From Pseudolysinimonas yzui (GTDB taxonomy: Bacteria; Actinomycetota; Actinomycetes; Actinomycetales; Microbacteriaceae): DNA of 64,000 nucleotides. The notes under the pieces were generated by a model. The model did no database searches. It was not told where the DNA came from and was given only the letters and a program-made list of their open reading frames with translations. The stretch's first letter is position 1. Every line of letters begins with the position of its first letter. Made by a program: the position numbers and the translations under genes. The stretch covers positions 579,237 through 643,236 of the forward strand of contig NZ_BNAI01000001.1 of assembly GCF_014653215.1 (NCBI RefSeq), read 5' to 3'. Positions 41,278 to 51,075 of this stretch are shown piece after piece.

Positions 41278-42099
41278 TCAGTCGTCGTCGTAGGAGTGTT
41301 CGGGTGCCGGGTATGCACCTGAGGCGACGTCGGCCGCCCACGTGGTCGCGGCATCCCCGAGTACCTGGGCGAGGTTCGCGTACTGCTTGACGAACTTCGG
41401 GATGCGTCCGGTCGTGAGGCCCGCCCAGTCGGTCCAGACCAGCAGCTGGCCGTCGCAGTGCGGCCCGGCGCCGACGCTGATCGTGGGGATCGAGACCTCC
41501 TCGGTCACCCGTTTCGCCGCCGCGTTCGGCACCATCTCGAGCACGACGGCGAACGCGCCCGCCGCCTCGACGGCCTTCGCGTCGGCGAGCAGCGCCTCGA
41601 CGCCGGACTCGCCGCGACCCTGGATGACGTGGCCGCCGAGTTGGTGTTCGCTCTGCGGGGTGAATCCGATGTGGGCCATGACCGGGATGCCGGCCGACAC
41701 GATGCGCCGGATCTGCTCGGCACTGCGCACGCCGCCCTCGAGCTTCACCGCGTGCGCGCCGGTCTCTTTCATGAACCGGAAGGCCGTGTGCAGGGCCTCG
41801 TCGGCGGAGGTCTCGTACGACCCGAACGGCATGTCGGCGACCACGAACGCGCGCTTGACGGCGCTCGCGACCCCGCGGGTGAGCGGGATGAGGTCATCCA
41901 GTGTCACCGGCACGGTGGTGTCGTAGCCGAGCACGTTGTTGCCGGCGGAGTCTCCGACCAGCAGGAAGTCGATGCCCGCCTTGTCGAAGATCGCCGCGGT
42001 CAGCATGTCGTACGACGTGAGGCCGGTGATCTTGATGCCCTGCTGCTTCGCGTTGTGGAAGTGCCGGGTGCGTACGCGTTTGACGACCTCGTCTGCCAT
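41278..42099 (-). CDS. panB: 3-methyl-2-oxobutanoate hydroxymethyltransferase
   Basis: A 273-residue (beta/alpha)8 enzyme of pantothenate synthesis that adds a hydroxymethyl group from methylene-THF to ketoisovalerate. Motifs are LTSYDMLTAAIFDKAGIDFL, LVGDSAGNNVLGYDTTVPV, VVADMPFGSYE, VKLEGG and HIGFTPQSEHQLGG. The Mg-ligand acidic residues are in place. The DUF72 gene follows immediately, possibly coupled. Confidence 0.95.
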   Translation of the reverse strand: MADEVVKRVRTRHFHNAKQQGIKITGLTSYDMLTAAIFDKAGIDFLLVGDSAGNNVLGYDTTVPVTLDDLIPLTRGVASAVKRAFVVADMPFGSYETSADEALHTAFRFMKETGAHAVKLEGGVRSAEQIRRIVSAGIPVMAHIGFTPQSEHQLGGHVIQGRGESGVEALLADAKAVEAAGAFAVVLEMVPNAAAKRVTEEVSIPTISVGAGPHCDGQLLVWTDWAGLTTGRIPKFVKQYANLAQVLGDAATTWAADVASGAYPAPEHSYDDD

Positions 42100-42124
42100 G
42101 AGTCCAGGCTAGTCGGGGCGGGGG

Positions 42125-43858
42125 CTAGCCCGCGGGGCGTGAGGTGATCGGCAGGCGGCGGTCGCGACCGAAGGCCATGCCCGAGACCTTCGGGCCGATG
42201 GCGCCCTGGCGACGCTTCCATTCGGCACGATCGACCAGCTTCGCGACGTACTCCACGGTCACTCGCTCGTAGCCTTCGGCAATGATGTCCTCGCGACCGA
42301 GCCGTCGACTGACGTAACGCTCGAGGATCTCGTCGAGCAGGTCGTAGGGCGGCAGCGTGTCCTGATCGGTCTGATCGGGTCGCAGTTCGGCGCTCGGGGG
42401 CTTGGTGATCGAGTTCTGCGGGATCGGCGGGGTCTCGCCGCGGGCGACCGCGTACTCGTTGCGCCAGCGCGCGAGCTCCCAGACCAGCGTCTTCGGTACG
42501 TCCTTGATCGGGGCGAATCCGCCCGCGGTGTCGCCGTAGATCGTCGAGTAGCCGACCGAGACCTCGGTCTTGTTGCCGTTGGTCAGCGCGAGGTGGCCGT
42601 TGCGGTTGGACTCCGCCATCCAGAGCAGCCCGCGCACGCGCGCCTGCACGTTCTCGGCGGGCACGCCGGTGAGCCCGAGCTGGTTCTCGATCACCGCGAC
42701 GATGTCGCCGATCGGCTCGACCGAGTAGTGGATGCCGAGACGTTGGGCGAGGTCGGCGGCGTCGTCGACCGAGCCTTCGGAGCTGTATCGGCTCGGCATC
42801 GAGATGCCGTACACCCGGTCGGCACCGATCGCATCCGCGGCGATCGTGGCGCACACGCTCGAGTCGATGCCGCCCGAGACGCCCAGCACGACCGACGGGA
42901 AGCCGTTCTTCTCGACGTAGTCGCGCAGACCCAGCACGAGAGCGTTCCACAGCTGTTCGCGGTCGTCGGGCAGTTCTGCGATGTCTCGCGCGAGGTCGCC
43001 GGCTTCGTCACCGCGGGCGTCGACCTCCACGCGCAGAACGGCCGGAGGCGCCTCGTGGTCGGCCTCGGCCGGCGCCGGGTCGACGTCGACGACGAGGAGG
43101 TGCTCGCGGAACTGCGGTGCGCGACCCAGGATGGTGCCCTGCCCGTCGACGACGACCGAGTCGCCGTCGAAGACGAGATCGTCCTGCCCGCCGACGAGGT
43201 TGACGTAGGCGACGATCGTGTCGGTCTCGACCGCGCGGCGGGTCACGAGGGGCAGCCGCACCTCGTCTTTGTCGCGCTCGTAGGGGGACGCGTTGAGCAC
43301 GAGCAGCAGCCCGGCGTCGGCGTCGAGCACGCGGCCGACCGGCCCGCCGTCACGCCACAGGTCCTCGCAGATGATGACCGCGACATCCACGCCCTTCATG
43401 CGCAGCACGAGCAGCTCGTCGCCGGGGATGAAGACCCGGTACTCGTCGAAGACCGAGTAGTTGGGCAGGTGGTGCTTGGCGTAACGCGCCCGGATGGCAC
43501 CGCCCTGGATGACGGAGGCGCAGTTCTGCGCGATCGCCGTCGGGGCGTTCGAGGTGCCGAGCAGTCGCGGTTCGAACGGCCCGTCGGGGTGGCCGACCAC
43601 GACGACGAGGTCGCCCAGACCTTCGGCGGCGAGCCGCACGGCGAGCGCATCGACGGCGGCTCGGGCGGCGCGCAGAAAGCTGGGCTGCGCGGCGAGGTCT
43701 TCGATCGGGTAGCCGCTGAGCGCCATCTCGCCGGTCAGCAGCAGGTCGGCACCGGCATCCCAGGCTTCCCGCGCGGCGGCGACGATCTTGTCGGAGTTGC
43801 CGGCGAAATCCCCGACGATGGGATTGGACTGGGCGAGCGCCAATCGCAGACGAGGCAT
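42125..43858 (-). CDS. nadE: Glutamine-dependent NAD+ synthase
   Basis: A 577-residue two-domain enzyme converting deamido-NAD to NAD. The N-terminal nitrilase-type glutaminase triad is Glu in TGEMALSGYP, Lys in YAKHHLPNYSVFDE and Cys in AVIICEDLWRDG. The C-terminal synthetase has the PP-loop VLGVSGGIDSSVCATI and AESNRNGHLALTNGNKTE. It is about 20% shorter than the mycobacterial form, which is normal outside mycobacteria. It diverges from glnA2. Confidence 0.95.
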   Translation of the reverse strand: MPRLRLALAQSNPIVGDFAGNSDKIVAAAREAWDAGADLLLTGEMALSGYPIEDLAAQPSFLRAARAAVDALAVRLAAEGLGDLVVVVGHPDGPFEPRLLGTSNAPTAIAQNCASVIQGGAIRARYAKHHLPNYSVFDEYRVFIPGDELLVLRMKGVDVAVIICEDLWRDGGPVGRVLDADAGLLLVLNASPYERDKDEVRLPLVTRRAVETDTIVAYVNLVGGQDDLVFDGDSVVVDGQGTILGRAPQFREHLLVVDVDPAPAEADHEAPPAVLRVEVDARGDEAGDLARDIAELPDDREQLWNALVLGLRDYVEKNGFPSVVLGVSGGIDSSVCATIAADAIGADRVYGISMPSRYSSEGSVDDAADLAQRLGIHYSVEPIGDIVAVIENQLGLTGVPAENVQARVRGLLWMAESNRNGHLALTNGNKTEVSVGYSTIYGDTAGGFAPIKDVPKTLVWELARWRNEYAVARGETPPIPQNSITKPPSAELRPDQTDQDTLPPYDLLDEILERYVSRRLGREDIIAEGYERVTVEYVAKLVDRAEWKRRQGAIGPKVSGMAFGRDRRLPITSRPAG

Positions 43859-43929
43859 GTTGCTAGCCTAATGACGGTCGAGGATCGGCCGTTCCCCGTC
43901 GACAGTGAGGCCGCTCACGAGAGGACACC

Positions 43930-45267
43930 GTGGATAAGCAGCGCGACTTCGTTCTTCGCACCATCGAGGAGCGCAGCGTCAAGTTCGTACGCCTGTGGTT
44001 CACGGATGTGGTGGGCACCCTGAAGTCGGTCGCGCTCGCGCCCGCTGAGGTCGAGGGCGCCTTCAACGAAGGCGTCGGATTCGACGGCTCGGCGATCGAA
44101 GGCCTGACCCGCACCAACGAGGCCGACGTGCTCGCGCATCCCGATCCGTCGACCTTCCAGATCCTCCCGTGGCGCGGTGAGATCGACCCGACGGCGCGCA
44201 TGTTCTGCGACATCACCACGCCCGACGGGCAGCCGGCCGTCGCCGACCCGCGCAACGTGCTCAAGCGTGCCCTCGCGGCGGCAGCCGACCGCGGCTTCAC
44301 CTTCTACACGCACCCCGAGATCGAGTTCTACCTGCTCAAGTCGAGCAAGGTCGAGAACGGCGTGCCCGTGCCCGTCGACTCGGCGGGCTACTTCGACAAC
44401 GTGCCCGGCGGCACCGCGAACGACTTCCGCCGTCGCTCGGTGCGGATGCTCGAGGACCTCGGCATCTCGGTCGAGTTCAGCCACCACGAAGCGGGCCCGG
44501 GGCAGAACGAGATCGACCTGCGCTATGCCGACGCGCTGACCACGGCCGACAACATCATGACCTTCCGCACCGTCGTCAAAGAGGTCGCGATCGAGCAGGG
44601 CGTCTACGCGACGTTCATGCCGAAGCCGCTCACCGCCCACCCCGGGTCGGGGATGCACACGCACATGTCGCTCTTCGAGGGCGACACGAACGCCTTCTTC
44701 GACGCCTCGGGGCAGTACCAGCTCTCGACGATCGGCAAGCAGTTCGTCGCCGGGCTGCTGCGCCACGCCCCCGAGATCACCGCCGTCACCAACCAGTTCG
44801 TCAACTCGTACAAGCGGCTCTGGGGCGGCGACGAGGCCCCCAGCTACGTCACCTGGGGGCACAACAACCGCTCGGCGCTCGTGCGCGTGCCGCTCTACAA
44901 GCCCGGCAAGGGCCAGAGCGCCCGGGTCGAGTACCGCGCGATCGACTCCGCCGCGAACCCGTACCTGTCGTATGCGCTGCTGCTGGCCGCCGGACTCAAG
45001 GGCATCGAGAACGGCTACGAGCTGCCCGCCGAGGCAGAAGGCGATGTCTGGAGCATGACCCCCGCTGAACGCAAGGCGCTCGGCTACGGCAGCCTGCCGA
45101 CATCCCTCGACCACGCGCTCACCCTCATGGAGGACAGCGAGCTGGTGGCCGAGACGCTCGGCGAGCAGGTGTTCGAGTACGTGCTCGCCAACAAGCGACG
45201 CGAGTGGGCCGGCTACCGCGCCCAGGTCACGCCGTTCGAGCTCGAGAGCAACCTCGAGATCCTCTAG
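43930..45267 (+). CDS. glnA2: Glutamine synthetase type I, GlnA2-like
   Basis: A 445-residue glutamine synthetase homologue. The fold is recognised from VGFDGSAIEGLTRTNEAD, HPEIEFYLL, ANDFRRRSVRML and GSGMHTHMSLF. The adenylylation loop of GlnA (DLYELPPEE) is replaced by VWSMTPAERKALGYG, so GlnE cannot modify it. The catalytic loops remain, but GlnA2-type proteins may use other amines. GTG 43930 follows GAGAGGAC. It is followed by glnE after 28 bases, as in Mycobacterium. Confidence 0.92.
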   Translation: MDKQRDFVLRTIEERSVKFVRLWFTDVVGTLKSVALAPAEVEGAFNEGVGFDGSAIEGLTRTNEADVLAHPDPSTFQILPWRGEIDPTARMFCDITTPDGQPAVADPRNVLKRALAAAADRGFTFYTHPEIEFYLLKSSKVENGVPVPVDSAGYFDNVPGGTANDFRRRSVRMLEDLGISVEFSHHEAGPGQNEIDLRYADALTTADNIMTFRTVVKEVAIEQGVYATFMPKPLTAHPGSGMHTHMSLFEGDTNAFFDASGQYQLSTIGKQFVAGLLRHAPEITAVTNQFVNSYKRLWGGDEAPSYVTWGHNNRSALVRVPLYKPGKGQSARVEYRAIDSAANPYLSYALLLAAGLKGIENGYELPAEAEGDVWSMTPAERKALGYGSLPTSLDHALTLMEDSELVAETLGEQVFEYVLANKRREWAGYRAQVTPFELESNLEIL

Positions 45268-45295
45268 AGCTCACGCTTCCGGGGGAAGCAGCACC

Positions 45296-48196
45296 ATGAC
45301 GCGGACGACGACGACGCTGACCGAGCTGGCGAGGCTCGGCTTCGCCGACCTCGGGGCGGCCCACGAAGCCCTCGCGGCCATGCCCGACGCCCTCGCCCCG
45401 ACGTTCGCCCTCGCCGCCGATCCGGATCAGGCGCTGCGGTTGATGGGCGCGCTGCGGTCGACGGCGCCGAAAGCGGTGGATGCCGTCCTGCGCGATGCCG
45501 GGGCGACCGAGAGGCTCATCCGGCTGTTGGGGGCGTCGGCGGGCCTCGCGACCTTCCTCGAACGGCATCCGGAGTGCCTCGCGGTGTTCAGCGAACCGCT
45601 CACCGCCCCCGCCGAGCCGGAGGTCGTCGGTGCGGCGCTCCTCGCCGCCGTGGAGGGCGCGAGCGGCGAGGCGGCCTGGAACGCGCTGCGCACCGCGTAT
45701 CGCGCGGAACTCGTACGCCTCGCGGCCTGGGATCTCGAACAGCCCGACGGCGCGCAGGTCGTCGACCGGGTTGCGGCGGGGCTCGCCGACCTCGCCGGGG
45801 CCGCCCTCGACGCGGCACTCGCGCTCGCCCGCCGATCCACTCGCTTCCCGCCCGAGGAGGCCGCGGCAACGCCGCTCGCGATCATCGGGATGGGCAAGTC
45901 GGGCGCACGCGAACTCAACTACCTGAGCGACGTCGACGTCATCTTCGTCACCGACGGCGGCGACCGCGAGGTCGAGATCGCGACGGCGCTCGCCCGCGAG
46001 GCGATGCGCGCCATCGCGGAACTCGCGGTCGAGCCGCCGCTGTGGGAGGTGGATGCCAACCTCCGCCCCGAGGGCAAAGACGGCGCGCTGGTGCGCACCC
46101 TCGAGTCCCACCTCGCGTACTACGAACGCTGGGCGAAGTCGTGGGAGTTCCAGGCCCTGCTCAAGGCGCGCCCGCTGGCCGGCGACCTCGAACTGGGGGA
46201 GCGGTACGTGCAGGGCGTCGCGCCGCTCGTCTGGTCGAGCGCGTCGCGCGAGAACTTCGTGGAGTCGGTGCAAGGGATGCGGGAGCGGGTCACCGCGCAC
46301 ATCCCGCCCGACGAGGTCGACATCCAGCTGAAGCTCGGCCCCGGCGGCCTGCGCGACGTCGAGTTCACCATCCAGCTGCTGCAGCTGGTGCACGGGCAGG
46401 CCGATCCGGCCGTGCGCCAGCGCTCCACCCTCGACGCGCTCCTGGCTCTGGCCGAGAACGGCTACATCGGCCGGGTCGAGGCCTCCGGATTCGCGCGCGA
46501 CTACCGGTTCCTGCGGCTGCTGGAGCACCGCATCCAGCTCTCCCGGATGCGACGCACCCACCTCATGCCGCGGGAGGAGGGGCAGCTGCGCGTGCTCGCC
46601 CGCGCGTCGGGGCTCGCCACGACGGCCGACGGGATCGTCGAGGAGTGGCAGAAGGTCAAGCACGAGGTGCGCACCCTGCACGAGCGGCTCTTCTACCGCC
46701 CGCTGCTCTCCGCCGTCGCGGCGCTGCCCGACGACGGCTACGCGCTCACCAGCGCCCAGGCCGAGGCGCGGCTCGCGGCGATCGGCTTCCGCGATCCCCG
46801 GGGTGCGTTGCACCACATCGCCGCGCTCACCTCCGGGGTCTCCCGCCGGGCGCAGATCCAGCGCAACCTGCTGCCCGTGATGCTGCAGTGGTTCTCGGAG
46901 GGCGCCGACCCCGACGGGGGGCTGCTGGCGTTCCGGCGGCTCTCCGACGACCTGGGGGAGGCGTACTGGTTCCTGCGGATGCTGCGCGACTCGTCGGGAG
47001 CCGCCCGGCGCCTCACCGAGGTGCTGTCCGGCTCGAAGTTCGTCGGCGTCCTGCTCGAGCGCATCCCCGAGTCGGTCGTCTGGCTCGAGACCGACGGCGA
47101 ACTCGCTCCGCGGTCGCCGGCGCTGCTGCTCGAGGAGGCGGCCGCGACCGTCGCCCGCCACTGGGATGACCAGGCCGCCGCCGCCGTCGCCTTGCGCACC
47201 GCCCGCCGACGCGAGGTGCTGCGACTCGCCCTCGGCGCCATCCTCGGGGTCATCACCGTCGAGGAACTCGGTCGGGGCCTCAGCGACATCACGACGGCGC
47301 TGCTCACCGGGGTACTCGCCCTCGTGCACCGCTACGGTGACGGCATCGAGTTCGGCATCGTCGCGATGGGTCGCTACGGCGGGGCGGAACTCGGCTTCGG
47401 CAGCGACGCCGACGTGATGTACGTCTACCGGGCGGCCGGAGTCGACGACGACGAGGCGCAGCGTCGTGCCGAGCACATCGTGCACGAACTGGCGCGCCTC
47501 ACCGAAGACCTGCGCCTGCCGCTCGACCTCGACCTCGGGCTGCGCCCCGAAGGCAAGAACGGCGCGATCGTGCGCTCGCTCGATTCGTATCGGGCCTACT
47601 ACGCACGCTGGTCGCTCACCTGGGAGGCGCAGGCGTTGCTGCGGGCGCGCGGCGTCGTCGGCGACCCGCAGGTGCTCGAGGCCTTCGAGCAGCTCGCCGA
47701 CGAGATCAGGTACCCGGTCGAGATCTCGCCCGCGGATGTGCGGGAGGTGCGCCGCATCAAGGCGCGGGTCGAATCCGAGCGGCTGCCGCAAGGCGCCGAT
47801 CCGGCACGGCACCTCAAGCTCGGGCGCGGGTCGCTGTCGGATGTCGAGTGGTTCGTGCAACTGCTGCAGCTGCAGCACGGCGCCTCGGTGCCGGGGTTGC
47901 AGACCACCTCGACGTTGTCGGCGCTCGCGGCCGCCGTGGCCGCCAAGCTGGTGCCCGCCGAGGATGCCGAGAAGCTGCGCGCCGCGTGGTTGATCGCGTC
48001 GCGCGCCCGCTCGGCGATGACGCTGTGGAGCGCGAAGACGACCGACGTGCTGCCCACCGATCGCCAGCAACTGGAAGGTGTCGCGCGGCTGCTGGAGTAC
48101 CCGCCCGGCAGCGCATCCCGGCTCGAAGAGGACTACCTGCGCACGACCCGGCTCGCCCGCCAGGTGTTCGAGAAGCGGTTCTACGGCGACGGGTGA
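45296..48196 (+). CDS. glnE: Bifunctional glutamine synthetase adenylyltransferase/deadenylase
   Basis: A 966-residue protein with two nucleotidyltransferase domains. The first has GMGKSGARELNYLSDVDVIF and then LRPEGKDGALVRTLES, and the second has MGRYGGAELGFGSDADVMYV and then LRPEGKNGAIVRSLDS, each with the G-S...D-x-D type motif. It adenylylates Tyr of GlnA when nitrogen is sufficient and reverses the modification when it is limiting. It lies between glnA2 (upstream) and glnA (convergent). Confidence 0.96.
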   Translation: MTRTTTTLTELARLGFADLGAAHEALAAMPDALAPTFALAADPDQALRLMGALRSTAPKAVDAVLRDAGATERLIRLLGASAGLATFLERHPECLAVFSEPLTAPAEPEVVGAALLAAVEGASGEAAWNALRTAYRAELVRLAAWDLEQPDGAQVVDRVAAGLADLAGAALDAALALARRSTRFPPEEAAATPLAIIGMGKSGARELNYLSDVDVIFVTDGGDREVEIATALAREAMRAIAELAVEPPLWEVDANLRPEGKDGALVRTLESHLAYYERWAKSWEFQALLKARPLAGDLELGERYVQGVAPLVWSSASRENFVESVQGMRERVTAHIPPDEVDIQLKLGPGGLRDVEFTIQLLQLVHGQADPAVRQRSTLDALLALAENGYIGRVEASGFARDYRFLRLLEHRIQLSRMRRTHLMPREEGQLRVLARASGLATTADGIVEEWQKVKHEVRTLHERLFYRPLLSAVAALPDDGYALTSAQAEARLAAIGFRDPRGALHHIAALTSGVSRRAQIQRNLLPVMLQWFSEGADPDGGLLAFRRLSDDLGEAYWFLRMLRDSSGAARRLTEVLSGSKFVGVLLERIPESVVWLETDGELAPRSPALLLEEAAATVARHWDDQAAAAVALRTARRREVLRLALGAILGVITVEELGRGLSDITTALLTGVLALVHRYGDGIEFGIVAMGRYGGAELGFGSDADVMYVYRAAGVDDDEAQRRAEHIVHELARLTEDLRLPLDLDLGLRPEGKNGAIVRSLDSYRAYYARWSLTWEAQALLRARGVVGDPQVLEAFEQLADEIRYPVEISPADVREVRRIKARVESERLPQGADPARHLKLGRGSLSDVEWFVQLLQLQHGASVPGLQTTSTLSALAAAVAAKLVPAEDAEKLRAAWLIASRARSAMTLWSAKTTDVLPTDRQQLEGVARLLEYPPGSASRLEEDYLRTTRLARQVFEKRFYGDG

Positions 48197-48198
48197 GG

Positions 48199-48228
48199 CG
48201 CGGAGCATCAGTCGCCGGATGCTCCGCG
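48199..48228 (+). terminator. Terminator hairpin after glnE
   Basis: CGCGGAGCAT (48199-48208) pairs perfectly with ATGCTCCGCG (48219-48228), a 10-bp stem with a 10-base loop, 2 bases after the glnE stop. It is followed by GTTTGCTTCC. Confidence 0.8.
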
Positions 48229-48305
48229 GTTTGCTTCCTACACCGCCGGATTCGCGCGGAGCAACGGGCACATGGCGGAGTAACACGAACCAGGAGCAAC
48301 GCGAA

Positions 48306-48333
48306 GGGCCGCGCTCCCGAAGGAACGCGGCCC
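48306..48333 (-). terminator. Terminator hairpin after glnA
   Basis: GGGCCGCG (48306-48313) pairs with CGCGGCCC (48326-48333) around a 12-base loop. On the minus strand it is followed by TTCGCGTTGCTCC. It lies 17 bases beyond the glnA stop. Confidence 0.7.
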
Positions 48334-48350
48334 GTGCGTACAGCTGAGGA

Positions 48351-49787
48351 TCAGACCCCGAAGTACAGCTCGTACTCGAAGGGGTGCGGCCGCTGCGCGA
48401 AGGGGAGAAGCTCCTTCTCGCGCTTGTAGTCGATCCACGTGTCGATGAGGTCCTGCGTGAACACGCCACCCTCGAGGAGGAAGTCGTGGTCGGCCTCCAA
48501 CTCGCGGAGAGCCTCGTCGAGCGAACCCGGAAGCTGCGGGATGTTCTGCGCCTCCTCGGGCGGGAGCTCGTAGAGGTCCTTGTCGACGGGCTCGTGCGGC
48601 TCGATCTTGTTCTTGATCCCGTCGAGGCCGGCCATCAGCTGGGCGGCGAAGGCGAGGTACGGGTTGCCGGAGGCGTCGGGCGCGCGGTACTCGATGCGCT
48701 TGGCCTTCGGGTTGGTGCCCGTGATCGGGATGCGGATCGACGCCGAGCGGTTACCGGCCGAGTACACCAGGTTGACCGGGGCCTCGAAGCCGGGGATGAG
48801 CCGGTGGTAGGAGTTGACGGTCGGGTTGGTGAACGCGGCGATCGCGCGGGCGTGCTTGAGGATGCCGCCGATGTACCAGCGGGCGATGTCGGAGAGTCCG
48901 CCGTAGCCCTTCTCGTCGTAGAACAGCGGCTTGCCGTCGTTCCACAGCGACTGGTGGGTGTGCATGCCCGAACCGTTGTCGCCCATGAGCGGCTTCGGCA
49001 TGAAGGTCGCGACCTTGCCCCACTCGAGCGCCGTGTTCTTGACGATGTACTTGAACTTCAGGATGTCGTCGGCGGCGTGCACCATCGTGTCGAACTTGTA
49101 GTTGATCTCGCCCTGACCGGCGGTGCCGACCTCGTGGTGCGAGCGCTCGACCTCGAGGCCCACCTCGATGAGCTTCAGCACGATGTCGTCGCGCAGGTCG
49201 GCGTGCTGGTCGACCGGGGTGACGGGGAAGTAGCCGCCCTTGTACGGGGTCTTGTTGGCGAGGTTGCCGCCCTCTTCGTCGCGGCCCGAGTTCCAGGCTG
49301 CTTCGGAGGAGTCGACCTCGTAGTACGACTTGTTCTGCTTCACCTCGTACTTGACGTCGTCGAAGATGAAGAACTCGGCCTCGGGGGCGAAGAACGCGGT
49401 GTCGGCGATGCCGGTCGAGGCGAGGTACTTCTCGGCCTTCTTGGCGACCTGACGCGGGTCGCGCGAGTAGATCTCGCCGTTCCGCGGGTTGTAGATGTCG
49501 AAGATGATGACGAGGGTGCGCTCGGTACGGAACGGGTCGACGAACGCCGTCGAGATGTCCGGGATGAGCTGCAGGTCGGATTCGTGAATCGACTGGAAGC
49601 CGCGGATCGACGAACCGTCGAACAGCTGGCCCACCGAGAAGAACTCCTCATCGACGGTCGAGGCCGGGATGTTGAAGTGCTGCTGGATTCCAGGAAGGTC
49701 GGTGAAGCGGATGTCGAGGAATTTGACATCCGTGTCCTTGATGAACTTCAGCACCTCAGACGAGTCGCTGAACAGAGGGGTGGACAT
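48351..49787 (-). CDS. glnA: Glutamine synthetase type I, main adenylylatable enzyme
   Basis: A 478-residue cytoplasmic dodecameric enzyme. Motifs are [70 protein letters not shown] and [10 protein letters not shown]. Tyr406 in DLYELPPEE is the adenylylation site targeted by GlnE. GGAG lies just before ATG 49787. A GlnR-type operator lies 85-111 bases upstream. It is the only enzyme here with full features of housekeeping ammonium assimilation. Confidence 0.97.
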   Translation of the reverse strand: MSTPLFSDSSEVLKFIKDTDVKFLDIRFTDLPGIQQHFNIPASTVDEEFFSVGQLFDGSSIRGFQSIHESDLQLIPDISTAFVDPFRTERTLVIIFDIYNPRNGEIYSRDPRQVAKKAEKYLASTGIADTAFFAPEAEFFIFDDVKYEVKQNKSYYEVDSSEAAWNSGRDEEGGNLANKTPYKGGYFPVTPVDQHADLRDDIVLKLIEVGLEVERSHHEVGTAGQGEINYKFDTMVHAADDILKFKYIVKNTALEWGKVATFMPKPLMGDNGSGMHTHQSLWNDGKPLFYDEKGYGGLSDIARWYIGGILKHARAIAAFTNPTVNSYHRLIPGFEAPVNLVYSAGNRSASIRIPITGTNPKAKRIEYRAPDASGNPYLAFAAQLMAGLDGIKNKIEPHEPVDKDLYELPPEEAQNIPQLPGSLDEALRELEADHDFLLEGGVFTQDLIDTWIDYKREKELLPFAQRPHPFEYELYFGV

Positions 49788-49871
49788 AGGAGTTACTCCA
49801 GAGGGCCGTGGAACGCATGGGCTGCGGGGTGCAGCCTCCGTCTGAGGCTAGGGGAGGGCCATTTCCCGAGG

Positions 49872-49898
49872 GTGACCGAATTGTTTCGGGGATGTTAC
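49872..49898 (-). promoter_or_regulatory. GlnR-type operator upstream of glnA
   Basis: On the minus strand it reads GTAAC, 6 bases, GAAAC, 6 bases, GTCAC. This matches the actinobacterial GlnR pattern GTnAC-n6-GaAAC in two overlapping units. It lies 85-111 bases from the glnA ATG, so nitrogen-limitation control of glnA by GlnR is likely. A weak -10-like TAGCCT is nearby (minus strand, about 49850). Confidence 0.8.
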
Positions 49899-49926
49899 GG
49901 CGGTGCGCGACCCTAGGCTGGATGCC

Positions 49927-50340
49927 GTGAGCACGCCGGTCGATCAACGTTGGCCCGGCGAGCGCCTGGGGCTTCCCGAGTCGGGCCCGCGCTCGATCGC
50001 CCGACCGGCACGCCGGATCGCCGCGCTGGCGATCGACTGGGCCCTCGCATCCGTCATCTCGCTCGTGTTCTTCTCGACCGGCCCGTGGCAGACGAACGGA
50101 TTCGTCACCCTCGGGCTGTTCGCCGGCATCCAGCTGCTGTTCCTGCTCCTGCTGAATGGCGGCGTCGGGCACCTGCTGCTCGGGATGCGCGTCGTGCCCC
50201 TCGATCCCGGACGCCTGGCGCCGTGGCGGGCTCTCGTGCGCACCCTGCTGGTGTGCCTGTTCGTTCCCGCCGTGATCTGGGATGCCGACCAGCGCGGTCT
50301 GCACGACCGGGCTGCCGGCACCCTTCTGGTGCGGGTGTAG
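49927..50340 (+). CDS. RDD-family membrane protein
   Basis: A 137-residue protein with about three membrane segments: RIAALAIDWALASVISLVFF, FVTLGLFAGIQLLFLLLLN and LVRTLLVCLFVPAVIW. The RDD-type motif appears as ADQRGLHDRAAGTLLV near the end. A short N-terminal tail WPGERLGLPESGPRSIARPA is typical of the actinobacterial protein beside glnA. GTG 49927 is preferred over ATG 49903. It may be a transporter component or a membrane scaffold; the function is unknown. Confidence 0.85.
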   Translation: MSTPVDQRWPGERLGLPESGPRSIARPARRIAALAIDWALASVISLVFFSTGPWQTNGFVTLGLFAGIQLLFLLLLNGGVGHLLLGMRVVPLDPGRLAPWRALVRTLLVCLFVPAVIWDADQRGLHDRAAGTLLVRV

Positions 50341-50350
50341 CGGAAGACCT

Positions 50351-51055
50351 CTAGCGAGGGCGCGGTGCCCGCACGCGCTGCGGGTCGATGCCCTTCGGGA
50401 TGGGGAGGCCGTTCTTGCCGAGCGACTGCAGTCGGTTCGACACCGCCTGGATCTCCGACTTGTTGAGCGCCCGCTTGTATTTGGCGAGTGTCGGCACGAT
50501 GCGGTGCAGCGAGGTCGCCTCGGGGTCGTGGGCGTCGACGTAGATCAGGTGCACCGGCACCTCGGGCAGGATGCGGCGCACGTTCGCACGCTCCTTGTCG
50601 AGCATCGGCTGGGTGCGGGTGCGCGGTCCCTCGCCGATGAGCACGACGCCTCCCTTGCCGACGGCGCGGTAGACGGCATCCTGGGTCTTGTTGAAGTTGA
50701 TCGGGATCTCGTTGCCCGTCCACGAGCGGCGCAGCGAGCTCTTGAGCACCGCCCCGACCGCTCCGGCCTGACCTTCGATCTGCGAGAACGCGGCCTTCTC
50801 GGCGCGCCGGCCGAGCACGATGAGGCTGAGCAGCACTCCCGCCAGAACGCCGGCGACGATGTACAGGATCCACAGCACCGGGTTTCCGGCGCCGAAGATC
50901 ACCGCCAGCACGATGCCCGCGCCGATGGGCGCGAGGAAGGCGAGCAGGAGGTACAGGACGATCGTGCCGTCGTAGCGGCGGGTCATCTGGAAGACCTGCC
51001 ACATCTGCTTCAGACGGCCGGGTTCCTTTGCCGGAGCGGGGGTGGGGCGTGCCAT
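50351..51055 (-). CDS. DUF4191 membrane protein
   Basis: A 234-residue protein with two membrane helices in its first third (TIVLYLLLAFLAPIGAGIVL and VLWILYIVAGVLAGVLLSLI) and a cytoplasmic rest. Family features are GNEIPINFNKTQDAVYRAVG and RNRLQS-type helices near the end. It is the counterpart of Rv2219 in Mycobacterium, always close to lipA/glnA. The function is unknown. ATG 51055 begins MARPTPAPAKEPGRLKQ. Confidence 0.88.
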   Translation of the reverse strand: MARPTPAPAKEPGRLKQMWQVFQMTRRYDGTIVLYLLLAFLAPIGAGIVLAVIFGAGNPVLWILYIVAGVLAGVLLSLIVLGRRAEKAAFSQIEGQAGAVGAVLKSSLRRSWTGNEIPINFNKTQDAVYRAVGKGGVVLIGEGPRTRTQPMLDKERANVRRILPEVPVHLIYVDAHDPEATSLHRIVPTLAKYKRALNKSEIQAVSNRLQSLGKNGLPIPKGIDPQRVRAPRPR

Positions 51056-51075
51056 GTGATCAACGATAGAGGCAG

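Noticed and set aside
43930-45267. glnA2 as the housekeeping glutamine synthetase
   Set aside because: It lacks the adenylylation loop Tyr. The gene at 48351-49787 has it (Tyr406), as well as the GlnR-type operator.
45227-48469. A 1080-residue minus-strand ORF opposite glnE
   Set aside because: It has no recognisable domains and lies over glnE, whose two nucleotidyltransferase domains are intact. Antisense shadow.
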